Both the position numbers and the translations under genes were made by a program. Below are positions 47,144 to 55,353 of a stretch of DNA of 64,000 nucleotides, in pieces (positions within the stretch are counted from its first letter, which is position 1; each line of letters opens with the position of its first letter). The stretch is taken from NCBI RefSeq assembly GCF_023638055.1, contig NZ_JAKRVY010000001.1, positions 503,815 through 567,814 on the forward strand, in the 5' to 3' direction. This stretch comes from Natranaeroarchaeum aerophilus (GTDB lineage: Archaea; Halobacteriota; Halobacteria; Halobacteriales; Natronoarchaeaceae). The notes beneath the pieces were generated by a model. That model was not told the origin of the DNA. It saw only the letters and a program-made list of their open reading frames with translations, and did not search any database.

Positions 47144-47569
47144 ATGTCCTATGCAAACTGGATCCCTGACGGGGTCCGACGAGAAGACGGCATCGACCTG
47201 ATCGACGCGGTACTCGCTCCGCTGTTCGTGCTGGCGAGTTTTAGCACGGCCGCGGTCGGCTCGCTCGAGCTGTACGATCCGATCAACTGGGGCTTCGAAG
47301 ACATCCTGTACGCCGCGGGTGGCTCCGAGATCACCCTCGGCTTCGTCGTGACCATGATCACGATCGTCACCGCCTGGGTGACCAACGGCCAGACGAGCGT
47401 CGACGACTTCACCGACGTCGAAACGATCACGCTCCTGCTGGCGATCGTGCTGAACGTCAGTATGGCGCTGGTCCCACTGGTCTCGAACACGGTCGAAGCG
47501 CAGTGGTTCCTCGGCTGGTTCCTGGTCATGCTCAACGGCGCCGCGTTCTACCTGATCGCCTACAAGTGA
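47144..47569 (+). CDS. Pleolipovirus VP3-like internal membrane protein
   Basis: A 141-residue protein with four hydrophobic segments ([18 protein letters not shown] and [17 protein letters not shown] among them) and a short polar start [15 protein letters not shown]. Size, topology and position directly before the spike gene match the VP3 membrane protein of pleolipoviruses. ATG 47,144 is preferred over GTG 47,126. It is the first gene of a five-gene virion operon. Confidence 0.7.
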   Translation: MSYANWIPDGVRREDGIDLIDAVLAPLFVLASFSTAAVGSLELYDPINWGFEDILYAAGGSEITLGFVVTMITIVTAWVTNGQTSVDDFTDVETITLLLAIVLNVSMALVPLVSNTVEAQWFLGWFLVMLNGAAFYLIAYK

Positions 47570-47579
47570 GGTCCCAAGT

Positions 47580-50468
47580 ATGAGTACACAACCAACTGAC
47601 GACGAGAGCCCACCGCCCACGCCCACGGCCCACCGCTCAGAGGGGGGTCCGATTCCGAGCACCGTGCTCGACCGCCGGACGTTCCTCCGCGGGACCGCGG
47701 CGGCCGGCGGGACTGCACTCGCTGCGGGGACGGCTACAGCTGACGACGAGGACGACGGCGTCCAGGGCGATGAGATCGACGAGGATCTCGACGAGGACTT
47801 CTGGATCACCACCGACGGCGGCAATGATCCTCGGGACCTATCGTCCGGGCTACTGTTCGCCGCGTCACCGCCTGCGTGGGTGCTCTGGCAAGGTGTAGAT
47901 CTCCTCGGCGAATATATCTGGGGTCCCGATCAAGACGACCTCGAAAGCGCCGAGGCCGCCACTCTCTGGATGGAAGCACGGGATGCACAGCAGGCACTCT
48001 ATAACTTCGAGGCGATGCTGTCGAACCGCCTCACTGACGCCCAAACTATCGCCAACATCGAGGCCCGCCACGGGATCGCCTCGGGATGGGAAGACGGCGA
48101 GGCAGCGAGTGACGCTTACGCTCGCGCTCTCGAACGTATTCGGGGCTACTACGAACCCATCGAGGCGAACCACTGGGAGATCGGCGTGTTCACCATGGTC
48201 CAACTCGGTTTCATCGCCGAAGCTGGGACTGACGAGGACCAACTACCCGAGGAAAATGGTTGGGCAACTGCTCTTGCCGATTACGACGGCACCGACGAGC
48301 ACGTCTTTTGCCGACCAACCAACGAGGAATGGGTCGCCGACTCCGACGCCGACGACTACGACGGTCCGGTCGAATCCGCCGACCTGCACAACGGCTACGG
48401 CTACCAGCTATCATACTACACGAAGATGCGCTTCTTCACCTCTGGGGGTGATAGCTACGAGGTCCCCTTCTCCGAGTTCATCAATTCGTGGGACGAAACT
48501 GCCGGAGAGGTCGTCATCCAGGGGGACAACCACGAATGGACCACAAACGGCCAGTTCACCACTCCGAACGTCCCTGAAATCGACGAGTCGGGGTTAATCG
48601 CATTTGAGACCGAGGAGTACGTCAAACACTTCGACACCATCGAGGAGCAGAGCGACGAGATCGTCGCCAACTACGATACTGAGTTCGTCCAGCAGCTATT
48701 CGACGGCCTCGACGACGGCACGATCGACGCCTCGCAAGTCCGTGGTGTCGAAGGTCAGGCGCGTTTCATGTCGGGATCGACCGACGCAACAGAGCACCGG
48801 TACCGCCTCTCGCTCCTGCAAATCCTCGGCCTCGATCAGTCTGACCTTTCTGAAATTGCCAGTATGGTGATTTCTTACGATGGGTTTACTGATCGGACTT
48901 TTGAGAGCACCGACGGCGGCGACCGCCAGCAGGTCCTACTCGACGAAACTGAGGAAACACAGACCTACGAGGGTCAACTATTCGCCCGTGAAACCCCTGC
49001 CGATGGATTTCAGTCTGGCGGCGAATACCTCGCCGGACAGTACTACTTCAGACAGTCGAACGACGACGACACTGTGACACTTCACACCTTCGACGGCGAA
49101 GAACTCTGGAGCCACGATACTGGTGGTCTTGAGGATATGGTGTATTCTCCCGAAGATCGCGCGATATACGTCTGCTACGACACTACCGTCGAACGGATTA
49201 ACGCCGCTGACGGTACACTCGACTGGCAAGAAGACTACGCCAACGATTTCGTCCGCCACCTTTGCGTGATGGAAGACGGTCATCTAATGGCGTCCGGTTA
49301 CCTATCCGACGACCCGATTCTCAAAATTGATCGGGAAACTGCCGACGTGGTCGATGAACAAAGCGTATCGTTCAATCCTGACGGTCTGTTCGCAAACCCC
49401 GATGGGACTGAGTTCGCAACTGGTGGAAACGACGAAATTACCATCTACGACGGTGATTTCGAGACTGTAGCCACCGTAGCAAACGGACTCCGTGAGGGCT
49501 CTGCATCTCCTGACGGGGATTACCTCTACACAGTTGACCAAGACACCGACGACCTCGTCAAGTATGAGTGGTCTACGCTTGACGAAGTGTGGTCTGTAAA
49601 CCACTTCACCGACCGGATCGACGACCTCGACGCAGGGCATGATGTTGTCGCCGCTTGCAATGGCGACGGCTACGTTTTCACTGTCGATACCGCTGACGGT
49701 GAAATCAACTCGCAAAACCAGTTCGGCACGAATAATATCAGGGCTGTCTCGCTCCGGTACGATGAATCCCACTTCATCGCCGAGGATTACAGCGATGATG
49801 TGAGTCGGATCCTCGACGTGGACACTGCTGACGTAACCAGCATATTCAAAGAAAACAATCAACCGGCGACCGGATTCTCTGTTCCGTCTCCAAACGCCGC
49901 AGATGTTGACGGTCTTGTCGATGGTGCGCTCATGTATGATGCACTCGACTCCGGCGAGATCGAACTGCCACTCGGGACGTTTACGCTGGACGAGATGACG
50001 GACTCGGACGGCGAAGAGATCTCGCCGATCACCGACCAGACGATCACCGACATCGAGGCGCAAGCCGACCGCGACATCGAGGACATCGTGGCCGACATCG
50101 AGGAGATCGAGAGCGTCGACGACATCACTGACCTCAACGACCTGAACCTGATCCTCGAAGCCGAAGAACTCGACGGGGGCGAGATCGAGACGGACTCGAC
50201 CGACTGGTCGGCTCCCGACTACGATTCGATGGATAACGAGGAGTACGGTATCCAGATCTCCGAAGTCGGCGATTACATCATTGAGGAAACGGACCTGTAT
50301 AGCGACGATGACGACGACGGGGGCGACTGGTGGCCGTCTGTCTCGGGGCCGGACTTCGGCGGCGACGGCTTCGGTGCCCAACTCGCCGGGCTCGCCGTGA
50401 TCGCCGCGATCGTGGTCTCGGTAATCTGGTCGGTCGTGAGTGACGCCGTTCCGTTCATCGGTAACTGA
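47580..50468 (+). CDS. Pleolipovirus VP4-like spike protein with inserted beta-propeller
   Basis: A 962-residue exported protein. A twin-arginine signal is at residues 31-55 (DRRTFLRGTAAAGGTALAAG). There is one transmembrane anchor at the C-terminus (AGLAVIAAIVVSVIWSVV). The flanking parts are rich in Glu/Asp and have the look of pleolipovirus spikes. Residues about 480-760 read as a WD/YVTN-like propeller (LHTFDGEELWSHD, YTVDQDTDDLVKYEW). The propeller DNA has lower GC and A/T-ended codons. The protein is about twice the length typical of the family. It should make the receptor-binding and fusion spike. Confidence 0.75.
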   Translation: MSTQPTDDESPPPTPTAHRSEGGPIPSTVLDRRTFLRGTAAAGGTALAAGTATADDEDDGVQGDEIDEDLDEDFWITTDGGNDPRDLSSGLLFAASPPAWVLWQGVDLLGEYIWGPDQDDLESAEAATLWMEARDAQQALYNFEAMLSNRLTDAQTIANIEARHGIASGWEDGEAASDAYARALERIRGYYEPIEANHWEIGVFTMVQLGFIAEAGTDEDQLPEENGWATALADYDGTDEHVFCRPTNEEWVADSDADDYDGPVESADLHNGYGYQLSYYTKMRFFTSGGDSYEVPFSEFINSWDETAGEVVIQGDNHEWTTNGQFTTPNVPEIDESGLIAFETEEYVKHFDTIEEQSDEIVANYDTEFVQQLFDGLDDGTIDASQVRGVEGQARFMSGSTDATEHRYRLSLLQILGLDQSDLSEIASMVISYDGFTDRTFESTDGGDRQQVLLDETEETQTYEGQLFARETPADGFQSGGEYLAGQYYFRQSNDDDTVTLHTFDGEELWSHDTGGLEDMVYSPEDRAIYVCYDTTVERINAADGTLDWQEDYANDFVRHLCVMEDGHLMASGYLSDDPILKIDRETADVVDEQSVSFNPDGLFANPDGTEFATGGNDEITIYDGDFETVATVANGLREGSASPDGDYLYTVDQDTDDLVKYEWSTLDEVWSVNHFTDRIDDLDAGHDVVAACNGDGYVFTVDTADGEINSQNQFGTNNIRAVSLRYDESHFIAEDYSDDVSRILDVDTADVTSIFKENNQPATGFSVPSPNAADVDGLVDGALMYDALDSGEIELPLGTFTLDEMTDSDGEEISPITDQTITDIEAQADRDIEDIVADIEEIESVDDITDLNDLNLILEAEELDGGEIETDSTDWSAPDYDSMDNEEYGIQISEVGDYIIEETDLYSDDDDDGGDWWPSVSGPDFGGDGFGAQLAGLAVIAAIVVSVIWSVVSDAVPFIGN

Positions 50469-50470
50469 CC

Positions 50471-51022
50471 ATGCGCCGCTTCTTTTTTGCGCTACTGACG
50501 GTATCGGTAGCTCTGGCGGTGGGCATGGGTGTTATGGGCGTCACCGCACAGGAGACGCCGACCAACGAGACAGACGAGTTCGAGGACGACCTCGGCGACG
50601 AGTACGAGCAACTGATCGACGCCGAGACGCGAGTCGTCGAGTGGTCCTACGATAGCGGTGTCTTCACGATCACCGTCGACGCCGACGAGGACACGGAGCT
50701 GGGGATCACCGAAGCGGGCGGCTTCGAGGAAGGCTCGGGATCGTACAACTTCGAGACCGTCGAGATCCCCGAGGGCGAGTCGACGGTCACCTTCTCGACG
50801 CGGGACGGGAACGGCGCGGCAGTCACGATCTCGACCCAGGAGAGTCTCGCGCAGGGGACCGGTGCGTACCTCTCGACCGGGACCGACGTCGAGGAGAACC
50901 CGTTCCGGCACTTCGGCGGCACGTCGGGACTGTTCTCCGGCGTCGGCATGACCGTCCTGCTAGCGGGGCTCGCTGCTGGCTACGTCGTGCGCTCCGAGAA
51001 CCGGGGTGTCATTGAGAAATGA
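50471..51022 (+). CDS. Virion-block membrane protein with signal peptide (ORF6-like)
   Basis: A 183-residue protein with a Sec-type signal (FFFALLTVSVALAVGMGVMG), a beta-rich acidic body and a C-terminal transmembrane helix (GVGMTVLLAGLAAGYVV). It sits where pleolipoviruses carry ORF6 between the spike and ORF7 genes. It overlaps the next gene by ATGA and begins 2 bases after the spike stop. The exact role in the virion is unknown. Confidence 0.65.
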   Translation: MRRFFFALLTVSVALAVGMGVMGVTAQETPTNETDEFEDDLGDEYEQLIDAETRVVEWSYDSGVFTITVDADEDTELGITEAGGFEEGSGSYNFETVEIPEGESTVTFSTRDGNGAAVTISTQESLAQGTGAYLSTGTDVEENPFRHFGGTSGLFSGVGMTVLLAGLAAGYVVRSENRGVIEK

Positions 51023-51822
51023 GCGGGGACACTTCAGGCACCTTCGGCGGGTGGTCCGACCGACTGACGTACATCGCTGCCGAGGGCCAGCTGGTCGTGC
51101 TCGGGATCGCCTTCAGCATCGGCGTCTTGCTGCTGTGGTTCCGGCCGTCAGTGCCAGGCGTTCCGCCGATCGCGTTCGGCTGGTTCGCCGCGCTGTTGAT
51201 TCTGGGGCCGCCGCTGCTGGCGATGTTCGTCACCGGCGCGCGCAAGCTCCGGAACCGCCACATGGTCGAGGTACACCACATCAACGGCGTCACCGACAAG
51301 CGCCGGAAGCTCGACGTCGCGCCGGAACTGTGGGACGCAAAGAAGGTCGAAGGCCCGAGCCCGTATCCCGTGAACGACGGCGACGCCTACGAGGTTCGGG
51401 AGTTCGAGTACGACGAGGAACTCGACCAGCTCCGCGTGCGCGGCTGTTACTTCTCGCAACTCGCCGATTCGAAGCTGGTGACGGTGAAGGCGATGCTCGA
51501 AGACATTCACGGGGATCTGATAGAGGAATTCATCGCCAGCAACCGGCTCCGTGGGCGGATCTCGAAAATGGGCGTCGAGATCCAGAGCGACGTGGTCAAC
51601 AAGGAGGCTGAAGCCGACGAGCGCGGGCTGATGAACCCGCGGACCACGGTGAAAGAGCGCTTCGAGTCGGCGCGCGACGACGTCGAGGACGCTTCGATCG
51701 ACGAGATCCGCGACATGAACGACTACGTCGACGAGTACACCGACGAGCATGGGATCGACGCGGTCGGCGGACCGCCACAGACCCGCCAGCAGGCGGCCAC
51801 GGACGGTGGTACGAATGAGTGA
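51019..51822 (+). CDS. Virion-block membrane protein (ORF7-like)
   Basis: A 267-residue protein with two N-terminal transmembrane helices (VVLGIAFSIGVLLLWF and IAFGWFAALLILGPPLLAMF) and a soluble C-terminal part with mixed charged helices and a Thr/Gln-rich end. Position and topology fit ORF7 of pleolipoviruses. It overlaps both neighbours (ATGA at 51,019 and an 8-base overlap with the ATPase gene). Confidence 0.65.
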   Translation: MSGDTSGTFGGWSDRLTYIAAEGQLVVLGIAFSIGVLLLWFRPSVPGVPPIAFGWFAALLILGPPLLAMFVTGARKLRNRHMVEVHHINGVTDKRRKLDVAPELWDAKKVEGPSPYPVNDGDAYEVREFEYDEELDQLRVRGCYFSQLADSKLVTVKAMLEDIHGDLIEEFIASNRLRGRISKMGVEIQSDVVNKEAEADERGLMNPRTTVKERFESARDDVEDASIDEIRDMNDYVDEYTDEHGIDAVGGPPQTRQQAATDGGTNE

Positions 51823-52999
51823 CGAACAGGACAATTTCACGGTCGGCGGCTTTCGGGAGTACCAGGACGGCAATCTCGCGCGGGATCCCGACGAGGTGCT
51901 GGATCACTCGGGCTTTGTCCGCGACGAGAAGGTCGATCGGCAGATGACCATGCGGGCGGTCCACCACGATCCCGACCGCTGGGACGGCAAGGCCGCCGCG
52001 ACGTACATGGACGTCGGGAAGAACCGCGACATCCTCAAAGCCGAGGGGGCGACGACCGCCCGGAACGCGCTCGACAACGGGGATACCCTCACGCTCAAGC
52101 ACTATATCGGCGACCCAAGTCAGGAGGCGGACCTCTCGGGCATCAAGGCGATCTCCCGGCTCCGGCAGATCGTCGCCGGTCCCGCCCCGGTGATCGTTGT
52201 GCTCGGGGAGATGGGTGCCGGGAAAACGAACTTCGCTTGCTTGCTCGCCCAGCTCCGCGAGCGCTGGGTCGACGGGAATCTCATGGTCGGTTCGAATATT
52301 CGGACGCTCCCGCGCAACGACGACTGGGTGCGCGACGACGGGAGCGTCGAGGACGGCTGGATACCGAACTATCCACTCCTGAGTGAGTGGGTCCAGCAGG
52401 ACGGCGATCCCGTCGAGAACGCCCAACAGCCAAAGCTGTTCATCGGTGATGAGTTCTCGACGAACGCCTCAGGCTCGGGCAAGGACGGTCAGAAGGTCCG
52501 GAAGCTGATGGGGCCGCTCGTCTTCAAGATCCGCAAGTACGGCGGCGCGCTGATCTACATCGGCCACGACGAGTCGTCGATCCACCCGCTACTCTGGCGG
52601 GTCGGCACGATCATCAAAAAGCCGGATCGGAACAACCGCGGGAAGGCACTCATCGCTGAGCGGATCTCCGGCGGGAAGCTCCAGGACGTGGATCCCCAGC
52701 CGCTCACTGGGATCCCGCCCGCAGACTTCGAGCCGCATACGAACGACGAGGCTCCGTGGTCGTGGGACGCTCCGGTCGGCGGTGGCGACGACGGCGAGAG
52801 CTTCGAGGAGGCGGACGTGAAGCGTGTCGCCATGTGGACGGTGAAAACGGCGGTGCGCGACCAGGGGATGACGCCGAATCAGGCGGCCGAGTACGTCCCG
52901 TACTCGTCGACGACGGTGTACAACTGGTTGGAAGATTACGACTCGGGCGACCAGCAAAAGCGCGAATGGGTTGAAAGCGTGGAGTCGGTGATAGCATGA
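51815..52999 (+). CDS. Pleolipovirus VP8-like P-loop ATPase
   Basis: A 394-residue ATPase. Walker A is VLGEMGAGKTNFACLL at about residue 129, Walker B is LFIGDEFST, and a possible sensor region is GGALIYIGHDES. The C-terminal 60 residues form an HTH (MTPNQAAEYVPYSSTTVYNWL). In pleolipoviruses this gene closes the virion block and is thought to help assembly or genome packaging. ATG 51,815 is chosen. Confidence 0.8.
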   Translation: MSDEQDNFTVGGFREYQDGNLARDPDEVLDHSGFVRDEKVDRQMTMRAVHHDPDRWDGKAAATYMDVGKNRDILKAEGATTARNALDNGDTLTLKHYIGDPSQEADLSGIKAISRLRQIVAGPAPVIVVLGEMGAGKTNFACLLAQLRERWVDGNLMVGSNIRTLPRNDDWVRDDGSVEDGWIPNYPLLSEWVQQDGDPVENAQQPKLFIGDEFSTNASGSGKDGQKVRKLMGPLVFKIRKYGGALIYIGHDESSIHPLLWRVGTIIKKPDRNNRGKALIAERISGGKLQDVDPQPLTGIPPADFEPHTNDEAPWSWDAPVGGGDDGESFEEADVKRVAMWTVKTAVRDQGMTPNQAAEYVPYSSTTVYNWLEDYDSGDQQKREWVESVESVIA

Positions 53000-53276
53000 G
53001 AGCGTCGGGGTTCCAACCTTCAAAGTTCAAGCAACCCCCCTTTACTCAGGCCCGTAGCCCACCGCTCGCTCCCCGCGGGACGGGGAGCGAAGCGACCGAT
53101 GGGCTGTTCGGCTGGCTTCTCACCGAGCGGAGGAATATATATAACCGCACGCGGGGCGCGTGGGACGAACGCGATCTCCCGCCCGCGGTGCGTTGGCTGA
53201 CCGATCCGTCCCGCTCGCGTCCGAAGGTTTTCGTGAGTAACGAATCAATGACCTTTCTCAAGCAACAGAATTAATC
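53000..53276. promoter_or_regulatory. Non-coding region with terminator hairpin and TATA box
   Basis: It contains a strong hairpin CGCTCCCC-N7-GGGGAGCG (53,067-53,089), a likely terminator of the virion operon, and then a TATA box AATATATATA (53,134-53,143). A possible ORF from ATG 52,996 spans both but has an implausible composition, so the region is read as control DNA. Confidence 0.5.
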
Positions 53277-53495
53277 ATGGTTTTCGAAAAAATTCGACGC
53301 GCGCGTATTGAGGCCTGGCGGCTGTACGATCCAGTGAACTGGATGATCTTCGGGATCACGTTCCTGTTCGGTGTGTTTGCTGCGGTCTCCGGGGAGTGGC
53401 TCGGTACGCTCGTATTGGGCTGGTTGACTATCGTGGTGATCCGGGCGACCGTTCGGAACGATCACCGCTGGAGAGCCACCGATGAACCGGAGTAA
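53277..53495 (+). CDS. Small two-helix membrane protein
   Basis: A 72-residue protein with a basic start, then two hydrophobic helices (WMIFGITFLFGVFAAVSG and LGTLVLGWLTIVVIRATV) and a polar tail. It is unrecognised. Its end overlaps the start of the nuclease-like gene by 14 bases. Confidence 0.6.
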   Translation: MVFEKIRRARIEAWRLYDPVNWMIFGITFLFGVFAAVSGEWLGTLVLGWLTIVVIRATVRNDHRWRATDEPE

Positions 53496-53868
53496 GCGCG
53501 CAAACCACTTCGGAACGATCTGCGAGAAGCGGATGGCGCGGAAGCGTCGGTTCTCGCTGGAGCGGGCGAGCTGGCACGATGCTCGGTTTCAGAACGGGAC
53601 GCCAGTCGAGATCAAAAGCACGATGCGCGAGCACTCGGACGGCCAGCCGGGGAACTTCAAAGTCTATCGGAAGTACCACGAGAAGCTCCGGCGTCACGAC
53701 GGCTGGTACTGTTTCGTGGTGTACCGGCCGCATGGTCGGTCGGGATTGACTGTGCTCGACGACAGGATGGTCCGAGCGGGAGATCTCCCGTTACTTCGAT
53801 GGCACGGGGGCGGTGATCATCGTGGGACCAAGCAGGCGAAGCTACAGATACGCTCAGTTTTTAAATAA
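53482..53868 (+). CDS. Nuclease-like protein (PD-(D/E)xK type)
   Basis: A 128-residue protein. The motif DARFQNGTPVEIKST gives an acidic residue and an ExK pair as in PD-(D/E)xK nucleases. Next is a strand/helix (FKVYRKYHEKLRRHDGWYCFVVY) like Holliday-junction-resolvase-type or restriction folds. It may act in DNA processing or host attack for the element. It overlaps the small membrane gene upstream. Confidence 0.65.
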   Translation: MNRSKRANHFGTICEKRMARKRRFSLERASWHDARFQNGTPVEIKSTMREHSDGQPGNFKVYRKYHEKLRRHDGWYCFVVYRPHGRSGLTVLDDRMVRAGDLPLLRWHGGGDHRGTKQAKLQIRSVFK

Positions 53869-53908
53869 TCAATGAGTTCGTGAAGTATCGAGCTATGACC
53901 CGGGTATT

Positions 53909-54829
53909 CTAGTTCTGGACCCGACGTCCGTATAGATCGCCATTATGATTCTCGATGATTTTAGTATGCTGTTGATGACTATGGGTTGCAGTAACTGCAT
54001 GAAACACAGAAAGAACTGCATCCTGTAACGTTTGGTTACTCTCTAGCTTGGTCACCTTCATCGGAGTATTTTGTTTGAGATGCTTTCGTCCAATGCGGCG
54101 ATTGTGACTGAGGAAGTTAGTGTGATTACTCAGATAACTAGATAGGTTGGATGCTTTTGTTGCAGCATTTGAGTCAGAATCAAACATATACTCTTCTGCC
54201 CACTGCTCTGCCAATCGATTAGTTAAGTCAATCGAATTTTCGGCTTGCTGTTTAAGTCCTGGATCGTATTGACTCAATATCGGGGTATAGTGTCCGATTT
54301 GTTCTCCAGCTTGAATCTTATCATCAATTTCGTTGAACTGATCAACGATAGTTTGGGCAGGAACCCAGCGCTGGCCTGTTTTTGTTGGGATTCGCATTTG
54401 AGGATCAGTAGGACCTAATGCAGAGTGATGACCCATCACAACGTCATCAGCTGCACAACACATCAATGTAGCAGCCGACATCGCTGCCTGTGGAACGATG
54501 ATCCGGATAGAAGAAAACTTCTCTCGCAAATAAGTAACAATCTGCTCTGCAACGTCCGTTGAACCCCCTGGACTGTGGAGTATAAGATCTAATTCGTCAC
54601 TATCTACGCGACTTATAGTTTCCATGAACCCCTGAACATCTGTATCTGTAATAGAGAATTGAGGAGAATCAACATCAAGTTCAGTCCAACCGGATGAATA
54701 TAGAAGAACCTCGCGGCCAGTCTCGTCTGCTACTTTTTCTAGATATTTCTGTCGAACCCTGTCAAAAGGTGACGGACTCGTATCTTGTGCTTCCTGAATC
54801 TCGTCGATTATTTCGCCCCAAGTGGGCAT
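53909..54829 (-). CDS. SDH-type (SppA-like) Clp-fold serine protease
   Basis: A 306-residue protease of the SDH/SppA group (PF01972-like). LILHSPGGSTDVAEQIV forms the oxyanion region. The nucleophile is Ser in PQAAMSAATLMC, with Asp/His in ADDVVMGHHSALGPTDPQ. The C-terminal half is a helical domain. No transmembrane helix precedes the catalytic domain. It is clearly AT-richer than the virus genes, so probably cargo acquired by the element. It follows a small gene on the same strand. Confidence 0.75.
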   Translation of the reverse strand: MPTWGEIIDEIQEAQDTSPSPFDRVRQKYLEKVADETGREVLLYSSGWTELDVDSPQFSITDTDVQGFMETISRVDSDELDLILHSPGGSTDVAEQIVTYLREKFSSIRIIVPQAAMSAATLMCCAADDVVMGHHSALGPTDPQMRIPTKTGQRWVPAQTIVDQFNEIDDKIQAGEQIGHYTPILSQYDPGLKQQAENSIDLTNRLAEQWAEEYMFDSDSNAATKASNLSSYLSNHTNFLSHNRRIGRKHLKQNTPMKVTKLESNQTLQDAVLSVFHAVTATHSHQQHTKIIENHNGDLYGRRVQN

Positions 54830-54832
54830 AGA

Positions 54833-55012
54833 TTATCTCGTAGTATTCGTTGCGACTGTCTGAACGACGTGATCCGTCGAGTCTTGCTCAGAGTCTGGAT
54901 CATAGGACAAGATGTGCTCAACATCACGTTCCATTTCCATCAGTTCCATAACTCTCTTCATCTCACCGTCAACGTTACTCCCATCTGACTTTTGTGGAAC
55001 ATCTTGCACCAT
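54833..55012 (-). CDS. Small acidic protein upstream of the protease
   Basis: A 59-residue protein (MVQDVPQKSDGSNVDGEMKR, then a Met/Glu-rich helix and DHVVQTVATNTTR). It is unrecognised. Three bases separate it from the protease gene, so the two form one unit. It may be a regulator or inhibitor; that is only a suggestion from position. Confidence 0.5.
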   Translation of the reverse strand: MVQDVPQKSDGSNVDGEMKRVMELMEMERDVEHILSYDPDSEQDSTDHVVQTVATNTTR

Positions 55013-55353
55013 AGATATGCTATTGTTGACCGTCCTAACATAAATCTGTTCAAGGTGAATATCGCCCCCGTTAAAAACAACCCTCAGACGCCCCCATTTC
55101 CAGTGGATCATCTGGATCAACTGGAACTCAGCGGTGCGGGGTACTTTTTTTGGCCAGTGCCCTTAGGCACACTCCCTAAGGGGTGTGTCCCGCTCGGTGG
55201 GAACACTCCCGTCTGGAGATCTCCCCCGAGCGGCCCGATCACCGCGTAGCCACTGCCTGCAAGTAAAGTAAACTATACCTAAGCACCTGAAAACTACAAC
55301 TCCACTTGAACTACTGGGGTCGAAAAATAGCGTTGCCACTCGACTGTCGGGCG
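55013..55353. other. Structured non-coding region beside the replication gene
   Basis: 341 bases without a supported gene. At 55,160-55,182 is CCCTTAGG-N7-CCTAAGGG, overlapped by an alternative stem (CACACTCC with GGGGTGTG) and more GC-rich partial stems up to about 55,240. It lies between the ends of the two convergent arms and next to the replication gene. It may be a replication origin, terminator or attachment core. Confidence 0.45.

Noticed and set aside
52996-53274. ORF of 92 codons after the VP8-like ATPase, with an ATGA overlap
   Set aside because: It runs across a strong terminator-like hairpin and a TATA box, and its Pro/Arg-rich composition is unlike the acidic neighbours. The overlap alone is weak support.
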